A DNA stretch of 64,000 bases from Chaetoderma sp. LZ-2023a (GCA_034401795.1 CM067373.1:93653612-93717611); one strand, 5' to 3'. Numbered from the stretch's first letter, positions 45,066-57,313 are shown. Made by a program: numbers and translations. The notes: generated from the sequence alone by a model not told the origin.

Positions 45066-46390
45066 AGTAACATCTTTCCATGCCAGTCAAAAATTTGATG
45101 GCACCTGCCCACTGTGACTAGCACAAAAGTACAACTGAGTGCATTTCAAGCTTGCTTTTAAGCATGTACTCCTTCCTAAGTAACTGTTCCCGAGCAACCT
45201 TTCTCCCGGGTGCATTTCATTAATTGACGGCATCCCTGTGATATTTCTAGAAGAAACTTCATAGTGGAGACAATTGACCACCTACACCATCATCTACTCA
45301 TTCCCCGCCCGAAGGAGAAGCAACTATATGATTCGATATCCTGTTCATGCAGTTTCTAAAGCAGCAGACTCCGAATTTCATAGTGCATGTAGAGATGCGC
45401 TGGAACATTTGCGAGTCCATGTTCTCCATCTTACACAGGAAGATTTGTCACCCAGATGTCATAACACGGTTCACAATCAGATGCATGAGCAGCTCAATGT
45501 AAGAATGAAAGGAGATAGGGATCTCAGAAATTGAGCATGCTTAAAGGAGGTGAAAGATGACAGGTCTTGAGATGGCGTGAATATCGAATAGGGCTGATGA
45601 CAAGCATTCAACCAAAAGAAAAGCCCACGATGGCTCACCGTGAACAAACCCCTAGTGTGCCGAAACTATTCATGCCAACTGTAAAGAGTATAATCAATGT
45701 AATATAAGAACCTGAAAATTCATTCACAGAAACTAGTTTAGACTTGCTCAGCAAGGTCATAATTCTAGATAGGCGATATGCACTATAAAAAACCAAATAC
45801 AAGATCTAGACAACACCCAACATAATGAATTTGTAGTTGAATTGGGAAACAATCAATGAAACTATAATTACGAAGAATAGTCACTCTGTCATTGTCCAAA
45901 TCAGGCTCAACGAATTTCCCTTACAAATCAAAGGAGAGGGAAAGCACCAGGATTGACTTACAAGTATTGTCGCGAATATATATATTGTGTAAAGCTGGAG
46001 ATTAAAACCTGGAAATATTCTTTGAACGTGAAAACGATACTTGGCCACCACCACTAGCTGAAAATGTAGCACATTGGCGTGTATGTATGTTATAGAAACA
46101 ATGCTGCTTTCGATGTTTAGAGGATCTAGCGCCACGTAACCATACTACTATTTGAGTGCATGTGGCGATTGTTGATGGTGCTACTCCTGTCCACCCACTG
46201 GATCCAAAAGATCAATTGACATAGTTTGAACCTTTAAATGGGCTTTCTCCCCTCTTGTATGCGACAGTTGCTGTTTGCCATACCACTGGACGTGATATGG
46301 TATTCTTACAAAGCTGGCAATCTCAAGGCTAACACTCGGCAATACAGATGTGATGCTCAAACACTGGGCGTTGCAAACAATACAGCAATG
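45066..46390. other. no gene recognised
   Basis: Open frames at 45087-45281 (minus) and 45274-45534 (plus) lack family signatures. Nothing else is seen. Confidence 0.4.
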
Positions 46391-46394
46391 GAGG

Positions 46395-46535
46395 ATTTAT
46401 CCATCAATCATATGACGTTATAATCAACTACGCGACAAGTAGGTCGATGGCATGGTCCATTACGTCATGAATGACGTAGCCGAGTCAATGTCAATGCATC
46501 TCTAATCATTGACTTGTTGTACAATACTTATTTGC
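46395..46535. repeat. MITE CRE half
   Basis: Contains caatcatatgacgttataa, gtccattacgtcatgaatga and ttgttgtacaatac; the rest of the element is absent. Confidence 0.5.
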
Positions 46536-46619
46536 AAAGAATTTCACTTTAATTCGTATGCAACACGTAGTACATGAGAAGAATTGCTACATATTTTGTT
46601 GTCAAATCTTGATTGCTTA

Positions 46620-47225
46620 ATGCTTAATTAATTATAAACGAATTTAGCCATCATATGTATGACGGCCATTTTGAAATTATCCAGAACATTGAATAAGCTG
46701 AATAAGTTATTTATGTTCAAAGTGTATGTCGTTTATTCGTAATTCGCCCATTAATATAAGTATTATTCACGCTAAATGTTATTGGGCACCTTTTGTTTGG
46801 CCCTGATAATGACATAGAGCTGTCCGTTTTAAAGTTGCATCTCTTTTGCTTTTGAATAAGTTACTCATGTGAAAGGTAATGACAATTGACCAATGCACAA
46901 TCCGATTAGAATTGATTAATATATAATGAATATTTGAATTTAAATGTCTATGTTGAATTTTACTAAGAAATATACACTACATTGTGTTATGCTTGCGGAC
47001 ATTTTGAATTTGAATGCCTTTCGAATTAGCTAATTGTAAGCTAATTATGAGGACATGTTGTCTAAATATCATATGTGAAAGGGGCGGAGTAAATTTTAGT
47101 AGCATTTGGGGCACAAATAAACGTAGATTGTGCGCGACTTGGACAGGTATGGAATATTTTTGGTGTTTTGGTGGCCATCTAAAATTTGGTGGATTTGAGC
47201 AGGAAGGTCTATTCTGATGATTTTC
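46620..47225 (-). repeat. inverted-repeat arm D, partner of 43430-44110
   Basis: Reads as the reverse complement of arm C with many substitutions (ggtggccatctaaaatttgg, tggaatatttttggtgtttt). The two arms are about 2.5 kb apart and nested inside the larger inverted duplication. Confidence 0.72.
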
Positions 47226-47455
47226 GTCAGTATCTTTCTGGAGTTAGCATGTCTTATAACCCGGATTAGTCCATCAGGTCTGTGGCAAATTTTAGCCAAC
47301 CGATACTAAAAGGGTGACCAAGGTTATATGGTATCATTGGAAAGCTGATCTGTCAGGAGTTAATTTTTGCCTGATAACAATCTAGAACTGGTAGTGTAAG
47401 TCCTATATATCACTTTACTTGCAACCCAGCCAAAATCGCATAATCCACACGGATC

Positions 47456-47535
47456 CTACACACACACACACACGCACGCAAGAACGCACGTACGCACGCA
47501 CGCACGCACGCACGCAGGCAGGCAGGCAGGCAGGA

Positions 47536-47567
<32 letters not shown>

Positions 47568-47745
47568 AGGCAGGCAGGCAGGCAGGCAGGCAGACAGGCA
47601 TGCGTGCACGCGCGCGCCCACGCACGCACGCACGCATGCACGCACGCACGCACACACACACACACACACGCACCCACCCGCTCGCTCGCGCGCACACGGA
47701 CACGCACTCACGCACACACGCAGGCACGCACGCACGCACACATGC
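47456..47745. repeat. GCAC/GCAG microsatellite
   Basis: Imperfect (GCAC)n flanks a (GCAG)n core, with CA tracts. Long Arg/Cys-rich frames on both strands are by-products. Confidence 0.95.
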
Positions 47746-47749
47746 ATAT

Positions 47750-48550
47750 TACGAAGGCAATATGTTATTAAGCATGCAAAACACCGCCCCTACATTACCA
47801 AATACAGTTGGTTGTCCATAACCATTGTAAGCTCTCATGGAGGAGCAGGAAACAGCAGTGTTCATGCCAAAACTGATAACATGGGAATATGATATTGTTA
47901 TCCCAGATATTATCCATTTACAGGTGTTCATTACGTTGACATGGGAAGACATTTACAGATTGGCAAAGAGTTTGACTCATGGAACTACTTCCCATCTGGG
48001 TAATGGAATAGTTGTTCAACCCAGAGTGTTTCGACCCTTACCTTTCAAGCCAGACATCTGTAACATCGCGAAATCGACCAAACGTAGCACCACTATTCGG
48101 GAAATTCAGTTGTGTTTAGCCCCACTGAACTCGAATGACCAAATTAAAACATTCATTTACTATTCAAGAGGCATTATGTTAAATATTTTGGGATAGGCTG
48201 ACCGGTAACTGGTGCTGCCTATGAGGGTATAAATCAGGGTATGGCATCACCCATTTACAGGTATGGCCTATTTGAGTGTACCGATAACGGCGCAGCCAGT
48301 ATAATTGCTAAATCTATTGACAATTATATTTATTAGTCATAGGTTTCTAAAAAAAATGATTGGGGCTACAAATCTATTGATAAATTGCAAAACATAAATA
48401 TCACAGAACCAGTTCGACTTCCCCGTGTAAATACAAAATACCCATAGCACAGGCTTCTCAGTATAATAGAATTCACTGGCAGAGATAATATGCTAGGAAG
48501 AATGTAAGGATCGGACCCGTCGCTCAAGTATCTGCCGTCAAAATCAATTA
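47750..48550. other. no gene recognised
   Basis: The plus open frame at 47837-48196 (119 residues) has no family signature or splice context. It may be a remnant of an unknown transposon. Confidence 0.35.
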
Positions 48551-48559
48551 TGTCTATAG

Positions 48560-48855
48560 CCGTCACAATAATAATGACCTACATATCTGTCACAAAAATA
48601 GAAAAGTCCATCACTAGTCTTTGATAAATTTCCAATTTAGTACACATTATGTTGAGTATTTTGAAACTAATCTGACTGGTTTCACCGTTTCAAAATATTC
48701 TATCTATATATATGCTATGTTACATATAGCTACCTTGAAATGTAGATACTGCAAAGTCAGATTTAAAGGTTTTAAATCGATTCCGACACGCGTTAAATGA
48801 GAGTGGAGCTTAGCTAGAAATTGGCGGGGACTTGCTGGACATGTATCTGTCTATT
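48560..48855. repeat. compound hairpin-MITE, diverged
   Basis: A hairpin near 48650-48705 (gttgagtattttgaaactaa against gtttcaaaatattc), then ggagcttagctagaaattgg. Confidence 0.6.
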
Positions 48856-49012
48856 GGCATTTTGTGATTGCAGGGCTCAAAGGGGATTAACATCCAAGGA
48901 TGATTTGTAAGACAACAATATTTGAAATGTGTACGTGTTTGCACTAAATCTCTAGTATATTCGATTCAAAGAATTGTTGTTGAAGATGTTTAGAACAATT
49001 TCGCGGTTTAGA

Positions 49013-49786
49013 GCACGGCCATTCGTCAAAACCTACGTTAACTAGATATAAAGCTTCTAAAAGTTAAGATTCGGAACGTTCCACAACTTGCATAGAGGTT
49101 TTCAAATGTAAGGGGAGGCTTCCTTCTAAACCCTGTCATGCAAACATGCTGCTGATTATTTTGAATCGAAAATTGGCTCTGTTATGAGGTAAATATCTAA
49201 CCCTAGAATACAAGTCTGATCAATAATCATTTTATCAAATAGTTTAAGGAGTGGAGATTTCAAAATGTAAGGGTGGGCCATCCTTCTAAAATCCAGTAGG
49301 GCAATGAATTGAAAATCAGGCTCTCTAATGATGTCGAGAGTGACTCATGGAACACCATTAGCAAGTCTTATAAAGATCCGTTCATCAGTAACGGAGGAGT
49401 AGCGATTTATGGTGGGGTGCCATACTAAGACACAGCAGGGCAGGGAATTGAAAATTGGGATCAGTAATAATGTCAAGAGTGACCCATACATTATTACCTC
49501 TCAGTATTGTCACATGATCATATGCTGTTATTTGATTGGTTAAGGTCAGTGATGTATGATCTAGTATTTCCCTTACGCGAGGGCAATACTACATGGTATC
49601 CCTGGAGCGAACATCGTGTTTTAGTCTTAATGCGCAGATTAATTATGACGTAACAATAGCAAATGACAAAGGTCATGGCGGCATAAGCGTTGACACATTC
49701 TGAAAATGACGTCATAAAGTGTTGAAAATTGGCGATATTTAAGCTAAGATAAATTATCTCCCCCACCCCACCCCACCTCCCCCACC

Positions 49787-49843
<57 letters not shown>

Positions 49844-49863
49844 CTCTCTTTCTTACTCTAAGT
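49013..49863 (-). repeat. 850-bp inverted duplication, arm B (probable source)
   Basis: Reverse complement of 38547-39395, including an open frame of 90 residues identical to the one in arm A. Outside the shared part the ~130-base repeat pattern continues (gaatcgaaaatccggctcc), so B looks like the original locus and A the derived copy. Confidence 0.93.
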
Positions 49864-49987
49864 GAATCGAAAATCCGGCTCCGTAGCCTACTGATGTTGG
49901 TACAGATCCCTGGAATAGCTGTGTGAAGTTTCAGCGAGATTGGATGAGAACTTAATGAGGACTAGTAAAAAGAAATAAAATGTCATG

Positions 49988-50054
<67 letters not shown>
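49988..50054. repeat. (CAA)n microsatellite
   Basis: A pure CAA/AAC triplet tract, about 22 units. Confidence 0.97.
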
Positions 50055-50172
50055 GGACCGTGGCCAAGGTTTAGAGATCCGCCCCGTATCTGAAAAACAT
50101 CGAATATTTCGCAAATTGACCTTCGGATTTAAGAGATTTCAGAATGAAATGAATAATTATTTATCTTTACAG

Positions 50173-50311
50173 CTTAAGCCATGGCTGTGACACTTTAATA
50201 AAGATTCCTGTGATAGAAGTTGAGGGGAGTGACATGCGCTGTCGCTGGGCGTCTGGTATAGAAGAATGTGGGGATCCGTGTACACCCCTCCCGCAAGCAC
50301 AGCTCGATGAG
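50173..50311 (+). CDS. cysteine-rich extracellular protein, exon 2
   Basis: The acceptor is tatctttacag and the donor gtatta. It is 139 bases. Its first base completes the Ser codon left open by the exon ending at 42246, and it ends in phase 0. It encodes LSHGCDTLIKIPVIEVEG, then MRCRWASGIEECGDPC and PLPQAQLDE. The HGC, RCRW and ECGDPC cysteines would pair in a folded extracellular module. Phase agreement across an 8-kb intron full of transposons supports one gene. Confidence 0.65.
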
Positions 50312-50319
50312 GTATTAAT

Positions 50320-50725
50320 GTAATGACATATTGAAAACGTAGCCTATTAAATTAGCTTTATATTCTGTTCATTCATCGTTTAAGTGATGCTTTAGCCATG
50401 TTTACTATTTCCGCTAATGTAATAGAACGAATGAAGTCTTCGTATTGGCTGTTGGAACAATGCAGCATAGGTCTGAATTGGTTTAACATATTTAAGGCAT
50501 ATAATGGAAATTGGGATTATGGTGAAAGTTCCACCAACTTACTTTACTTTCTCCATACAGTACGTATTTAGGGTAATAATAGTAACTAAATTATTAAATC
50601 TTAATTAAAGTAGGCCTATATATCTGTCTATATACACTACCTGTAAAGATACATGCTGGCACATGCATATGGCTCAATTTTTAAGCCATAGTGGAATATT
50701 CTATTTGAGAATATTAAGCCAGTAC
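50320..50725. other. intronic, no feature recognised
   Basis: AT-rich with no pattern noticed. Confidence 0.4.
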
Positions 50726-50729
50726 ACTG

Positions 50730-51035
50730 GAGCGGTCCGATCTATCACATAAGTATCCGATGCCATGTTTAAATACGCCACCTGTTAGCTGACGTCTCAA
50801 TCAAATGTGTTATGCCCGTCACGAATTTGCATGGCACTAGTTCCTCAATTGTATGTTGTTAATTAATTTATAGTCAACAACATCCCTCAGTCAAATTAGT
50901 TCCAAAATATTCAAGAGCTTACCTTTATAGTTACATCGAAATTTTGATTCTGAGAATTCCGGGTTCAAAATTTCGAATCTATTCCAAACGCGTACAAAGT
51001 TGTCAGAGCTGATCTAGTAATGGACATGATATAAC
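50730..51035. repeat. MITE, right half
   Basis: A cagtcaaattagttccaaaa arm and a gctgacgtctcaatc half are recognisable; the left arm is short. Confidence 0.5.
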
Positions 51036-51049
51036 TATTATGGATCACC

Positions 51050-53232
51050 TACGGGACGTGATCCTTTCTCTGTTGGTGCCATCCTCCATCGCCTTGACGC
51101 AGTGACCGCTAAGTCAGAAATAGACGCTGCTAGTGTTAATAACATTGTTACAGAAATCACGTCACTACTGACTACTGCGGGCATGGTGGTCGGATGTGTG
51201 AATGATGACACTAGCAGAAGATATCGTCCTAGAACAAACAATAAGTCCTTGTTTGGCCAAGCTTGCGGAAGCAAAGGAAAATAATTTTACAAAGCAAAGC
51301 GGGAATGACTAAGAAAACAAAACTGACATTAATAAGGAAAGAAAAAAAGAAGCTAGTACAATTTACAAAAAATAGATAAACAAACAATACAACTGATATT
51401 TTAATAAGTTTGCGAACAAACTGCGTGATACGAGAATACAAGATCCTAAAACAATCTGGAAAATTATCAACAAGCCTATAGCTAAAACAATTAGAGGACT
51501 TAGGTAAACACTTTAGTAAGCTAAACGAACCACCTGATAGTCCTATATGCTTTCATCTATTAGCAACTCTAAATAGCAATGGACCGCTAAACATTCCATT
51601 TACTGAAGAAGAAATTACAATCGCAATTAATCGACTGAAAAATAATAAAGCATGCGGTATAGATCAAATTATAACTGAATCTTTAAAACATTCACGCGTA
51701 TGTATGTTACAAATTTACATAAAAGTTTTCAATATTATCCTAAAGTCCGGATATATCCCGGCAGAATTGGCGAAAGGCATTATATTGCCATTATATGAAA
51801 ACAAAGGCTCATTATCGGGTCCTGATAACCACAGGGGGTTGCTTCTGCGAGCTCCTCACCACTGTTATAGAAAATCATCTAATGTAGATAATATCCAGTT
51901 AATTGGAGAAGAGCAGACAGGCTTTTCGTGCTGGATATTCCACTGTCGATCACATTTTTGTATTAGAGGCTTTAATTGATTTATACCTATCGAAACGAAA
52001 GCGTCTATACTGTACTTTTGTAAACTATAAAACGGCGTTTGATAGGTAAACAGAACCTTCCTATGGATGAAGCTGTTGTTGGACAATACCATTAATGGAA
52101 AATTGTTTTACTAGCCCTAGCTCGTACAAGCAAGATAAATCATATATCAATAATCCTGAAAACAGCAAATTATCTGATTTCTTTCGATGTGACGCAATTT
52201 GTCACCGCTACTTTTTGCTTGTTCCTAAATGATTTAGAGAAAACGATCTCCACATCATATAATGGTCTGCCCTATGTTTCACAATTATCCGATAATACAT
52301 TCCCGGACGACCCTGAATTCTATTTAAAGCTATTTATTCTCCTTTACGCGGATACCACTATCATAATGGCAGAAACGCCACAAGAATTACAGAACGCGTT
52401 ATACGCTCTAGGTGAGTACTGCAATACCTGGAGATTGCCTGTAGATGTTTCCAAAACCAAATGCATCCGAAAGGTGCCAAAATTCACACTTGATAATGTA
52501 GATGTAGGGATCGTCTCTGAATACCTATATTCGCTTATAGCGGTACATTTACCACAGCTATTAAGCACTTATACGATACGGCCGGCAGAGCAATGTTAGC
52601 TTTGCTCACAAAAGACAAAGATCTCCATTTACCAATTGACCTACAATTGAACCTTTTGAACATATGATCACACCGATTTTACTATATGGGTTTGAAGTAT
52701 GGGGTTTCGAGAATATCGCGCTGATAGAAAAAATTACATAAAAGATTTTGCAAAATTCTTCCAGGCGTAAAAATGTCAGTTAAAATGGCTAAAATTAAGC
52801 ATAAAACAGCAGCTCTCTGACGAACATATTCATAATTCGAGAGAGGAAACTTTCGATACCAGCTATAGGATTTTCAAGGAAAATTTCCAATTTGAAAATT
52901 GTTTAATATCACTCCTTCAGAAATTCTCAAGATTGCTTTGTAAATTCAGAATGAGTAACCACAAGCTACCTGTAGCACGCGGACAATATGAAAATCCACT
53001 ACCTCGAAACGAACGATTGTGCACAATATGTGCTCAGAACGCCCTTGGTGACGAATTTCACTATCTATTTGAATGCCCATCCCTAAATAGTGAAAGAAAA
53101 GAATATATCGATAAATATTATAGACTGCGCTCAAATACCCTAAAGATGAACCAACTTATCAATGTTCGGAACAGATCAAAATTAATATCACTCTGTAAAT
53201 TTGTAGATGTTATTTTTAAACATGTGAACTGA
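51050..53232 (+). pseudogene. LINE family B: RT and C-terminal zinc-knuckle-like end
   Basis: A second non-LTR family. Recognisable in order: a linker (SVNNIVTEITSLL), the RT start FTEEEITIAINRLKNNKACG, then IKVFNIILKSGYIPAEL, LIGEEQTGF, FLNDLEKTI, the active-site region LFILLYADTTIIMAE (one residue off the usual YADDT) and NTWRLPVDVSKTKC. The C-terminal part is LCKFRMSNHKLPVARGQY, CTICAQNALGDEFHYLFEC and SLCKFVDVIF, a Cys/His cluster typical of this family's 3' end. The endonuclease is missing (5' truncation), and there are several frameshifts and stops. It inserted into the intron between exons 2 and 3 of the extracellular gene, in the gene's orientation. Confidence 0.85.
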
Positions 53233-53239
53233 AAATAAA

Positions 53240-53740
53240 TTATATGCTCGCTTTCTCACCCTCTGCCACCCCCACCCCAACTCTCAACAAAATCGTGAGC
53301 AGAGTGCCGAATCAAAATGTATGTTAATTGTAGTAGCTTAGCTACATATAAAAGGTTACTCACCCAACAGAGGTCTCGAATATGCCCGTGGAACCAGCGG
53401 CAGGTGCTCGCGTTTCAAGTTCCAAGGTACGACTGCCGGGCGTCCGTGGAAACAGCGGGAATCAGCTAGCCCGGAAGCCGCGAAACGCGAATTCCAGGAT
53501 TGCAGGATACCGCCAGTTCCACATTATGGATCGGATGCATCGGCTGATTTGTTGGCAAAATTTGTTAGAGTAAATGCGCAATTTCGCTATAATCCAAAAC
53601 ACTGTTGCATGCATCACATGTAAAACGACACTTGCCCTCGGAAACGAATCACGATACATGTAGGTGATACAGACGCCGACAGAATGAATACATGTATCTG
53701 ATTCCAAATCTGGTGCTAATAGAGGCTGTACAACGCTGTG
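53240..53740. other. no gene recognised
   Basis: LINE tail and intron sequence leading to the acceptor at 53746; short chance frames only. Confidence 0.4.
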
Positions 53741-53746
53741 TTTTAG

Positions 53747-53869
53747 TGCTCTTGTGAACTGCATGTGAATGACACGGCAATGGTTTACGTACCGTCGGCC
53801 AAATACATCGCAGCAATAGTAGTGGAGGAATACCAGAACGGAACATTAATCAGTACTGTCCCGCTCCAG
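53747..53869 (+). CDS. cysteine-rich extracellular protein, exon 3
   Basis: The acceptor is acgctgtgttttag and the donor gtgaga. It is 123 bases, phase 0 at both ends, and joins exon 2 in frame. It encodes CSCELHVNDTAMVYVPSA, then KYIAAIVVEEYQNGTLISTV and PLQ, a beta-rich continuation of the module with potential N-glycosylation sites (NDT, NGT). No further exon is recognised before the LINE and Polinton, so the rest of the gene lies beyond them or is not visible. Confidence 0.6.
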
Positions 53870-53976
53870 GTGAGAATAAACATCAAATGATGTACTATGA
53901 TTACATTTACTGTAACTCACAAATTATTACCCCACCCTACCGCTTACATAGATGTAACAGTAAACACAATTCGTAT

Positions 53977-54195
53977 TCTTCTTCTTCTTCTTCTTCTTCT
54001 TCTTCTTTTTCTTCTTCTTCTTCTTCTTTTTTATATATTTGCAACCAGTTATATATTTTTAAATAGTTATAGCTGATATATGAATTCTAATCTGTGATAT
54101 TTTAATTGGATTTTGTGAATTGAAATAAAGTAATAAGAAACGTCTTCTTCTTCTTCTTTTTCTTCTTCTTCTTCTTATTCTTCTTCTTCTTCACT
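53977..54195. repeat. (TTC)n microsatellites
   Basis: Two CTT/TTC tracts separated by about 105 bases of AT-rich sequence. Confidence 0.95.
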
Positions 54196-54319
54196 ACATA
54201 TATATATGGGTAGGTGATACTCTCCATATTTCAATTATAAACGAACTGTGACATGATAGGCATCGCTTATGACCTTGTCCTGTATGCACACTCTATATGC
54301 AGGGTGTTCAGTTGAACGC

Positions 54320-54960
54320 CACGAGGAGTTGAATCGAAAATCTGGTCCGCTTTGATCTAAATAGTTACCCCTATAATAACCGTAAACTTTTATTGGGATC
54401 CGTTCGTCAATAACAGAGGTGTGCCGATTTTAAAACATATGGATGGGCCACACTTCTAGTGTCTCATATATGGTGAATCGAAATCCGCTGTGATGTCGAT
54501 TGCTATAAGTAGAATATCGCCCCCCCCCACCCTCAAATCTTATCACGGTCCATTTATCAATAATAGATGATTAATGATTTTAAAATTTACGGGTGGGACA
54601 CTATTCCTAAACCAGCAAGGGGGCTGGTGGTGAATAAAAGCGATAATTACCAGTAGAATATTCCTCTCAAGTTTGATCAAGATCCATTCATCCATAGTGG
54701 AGGAGTAATGGTTTTCAAATTTACTGTTGATGGCGTCCTTCAAAAAGCTACCAATGGTAAATCAAAAATCGGGCTCCGGAATGATGTCGAGAGTTACCCA
54801 TAGAAGATCCCTCTCAACTTTTATAGAGCTATATTCATCACTAGTGGCGAAGTAGTGATTTTAAATTTAAAGGGCGGGTGCCGTTCGAAAACCCACAAGG
54901 TGGTGAATAATAAAATCGAGTCCTGTAATAATGTTTGGAGTTACCCACATAATATGTATT
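54320..54960. repeat. diverged ~120-bp repeats of the arm A/B type
   Basis: Recurring segments (gaatcgaaaatctgg, gagttacccatagaagatcc, aaatttaagg) resemble the internal repeats of the 850-bp duplication. A similar piece occurs at about 56520-56760. Confidence 0.6.
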
Positions 54961-54989
54961 ATTACTATATTCTGAGCTGTCGTAGTAAA

Positions 54990-56480
54990 AATACCCTACA
55001 ACTGCAATCAGTCGGTATTCGTGTTTGACGACTGTGTTTTGTCTTCTGCCAAAATCTTTAACACCCTCAGGTATATCTGTGATCTGATTGTATAGAGTAC
55101 TTTTTTCTTGAGGTCGCTTCGTAGCACGCTTAACAGATTCGTGCAATGATATTTATATTTACTGGCTCACAGTAGGGACAATTCCAAAGCTTTCTGTACA
55201 GGTGTGACTTCTGACATGCCCGCCACATGACCAAACATGGACCGGACCGTCTTTGCTGGCGACTTTTATGGACAGCGGCATTGTATTACACATCTTGTAT
55301 AGTGCATCATTGGAGATTATGCTGTATGGTATTCTGTGTCTAGTGATGGCACAGATATTTTTGAGGTGGCAGTCATCAAGTTTGCCTAGAAATGCCTTTG
55401 GAGCTGCCCAGCTGCTACAGTTATACAGCATCCAGGATACGCAGGTCGCGCTGCACACAAATTGTTTTTTTGTCAAGGGTCTCTTTAATCTACAAATCCA
55501 CAGCTTCCAGATGGACTGGAAAGCTGTTTCCCATAACACGGGTTGAAACAATGTCATCCGTACTACAGAACAGTGAGCGCAGTTATTTATTTGTCCTCCT
55601 TGGCTCAATGCTATGAACTGGATCAACATTTTCTTTAGCTTTGTCGATAGGTATATGTGGATGAACTCTGCTTTGGATTCATTCATAAAGAGATTCTCAT
55701 TTTTTAGTTTGGGTGCAGCTATCGGTAATAATTCGCCAGTGGGGGTTCTTTTCCTCGCATATGAAGTCCACATCGTCGGTATATTCCATCTGGTGGGTTT
55801 GGTCTTGTGGAACTTTGCCGCACAGATTCCAATGCTACAGCAAAGAAGTGGGTGAAAACTAGAGGGAATGCATCATCTCCCTGTGGGGAACCGATTGTCT
55901 CAAACTCTACAGGCTTGACTGTCTTGATGTGTACGCTCATCTTGGCGTCTGCAAGTAGTAGTCTCACTAGTCGCAGCTTATCTTAATTGCAATTGGCTTG
56001 GTGTAGTAGATCTAGGATCTTTGATCGTTCATTTTTAAAGCCACTCTGACAGGATCCAGTGAAGTCATCGATCTAGTCTCGGGTGCGGTGTAGGGTAGCA
56101 TGGAATATGATTTTAGTATGCTTTTGGGGCGTACAATGGGCCGCAGATTGGTTGGAGGGCCGGTTGGCTTCCTGGGATTGGGTAGTGCGATAAGGGTGCC
56201 TTGGCCTACAGCATTGATATGAAGATTGTACATAAAGGCTAAATTGATTAGGTGCGTGATCAGTTTTCAGATAATGTCAATGTTTGAATAATTCATTGCT
56301 CATGGCATCCGGTCCGGGTGCACGTGCATTTCCCAAAGATTTGAGTGCCTTTTCAATCTCTGCTGTTACAACTGGTGTTAATAGTGGCCCGGGGTCACGT
56401 GAAAACTGATGCACGGTCTTGCGTGGTCAGTGACCTGTTCCTTGAACCATTCTCGTATTGCGTCTGCGTTGCCCTGGTCT
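54990..56480 (-). pseudogene. LINE family A, copy 3, 5'-truncated
   Basis: Minus-strand fragments: NAVGQGTLIALPNPRKPTG (56012-56233), LADAKMSVHIKTVKPVEFE and GSPQGDDAFPLVF (55719-55967), then the post-RT region with FQSIWKLWICRLK and LDDCHLKNICAITRH (55159-55773). The 3' end near 54995-55020 matches copy 2 (gattgcagttgtagggta against gattgtaactgtaggatg). The endonuclease is absent and the frames are broken. Confidence 0.85.
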
Positions 56481-56924
56481 GCGCAAATAAAATGTCTTTC
56501 AGGGTCGACTTACTCATAGAAAATCCCTTTCAAATTTCAGCATGATCTGATCATCAACAACGAAGGAGTCGCGATTTTAAAATTTATGAGTGGGCGGGTG
56601 GGTGCCCTTTAAACTCATCGATTTACTGAATCCAAAATTCTCTCCATAACGGTGTCACTCATTACGTCTAGAAAACAACCGCGAGTTTTGTCAAGATCAG
56701 TTCATTAATATTTGAATGAGTAGCAATATAACAATTTAAGAGTGATATCCCGTCAATAGTAGTGTCGGGGTCAAAATTATACCACCTCCCTCAACTGGAT
56801 TTCCATTTAGACAAATGAGCCCCACTGCCCTCCCAATTCCTGGGGCGTAGGTTGCGGGGGCCACCACGGATCGCCGAATGGCTGCCAGGGAGGTAGGATC
56901 ATCCCGACACTACTACTATCAGGA

Positions 56925-57312
56925 GCTGAACGCCCATTTAGAGACAGGCATCCACAGAGATATACACAACCCACAGGTACTAATCGCCAGGACCACACAT
57001 AATAGGCCTGAACGCCCAGACAGGGGATATACACCACCCACAGGTACTGATCGCCAGCACCACACATAATAGGTCTGAACTCCCAGACAGGGGATATACA
57101 CCACCAACAGGTACTGATCGCCACACATAATAGGGTCTGAACGCCCATTTAGAGACAGGCATCCACAGGGATATACACCACCCACAGGTACTGATCGCCA
57201 GCACCACACATAATAGGTCTGAACGCCCAGACAGGCATCCACAGGTACTGATCGCCACACATAATAACGTGTGAACGCCCATTTAGAGACAGGCATCTAC
57301 AGGGATATACAC
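56925..57312. repeat. ~67-bp tandem repeats before the SAP ORF
   Basis: acaggtact occurs at 56973, 57040, 57107, 57184 and 57241 (spacings 67, 67, 77, 57), with shared atcgccagcaccacacataa and gaacgcccagacagg segments. The unit's cacagggatatacac end immediately precedes the ATG at 57314. Confidence 0.92.
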
Positions 57313-57313
57313 A

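Noticed and set aside
45274..45534. 86-residue plus frame as a transposase remnant
   Set aside because: No recognisable motif; a single short frame is not enough.
47410..47892. Long Arg/Ala- or Cys-rich frames on both strands
   Set aside because: By-products of the GCAC/GCAG microsatellite, whose 4-base period keeps several frames open.
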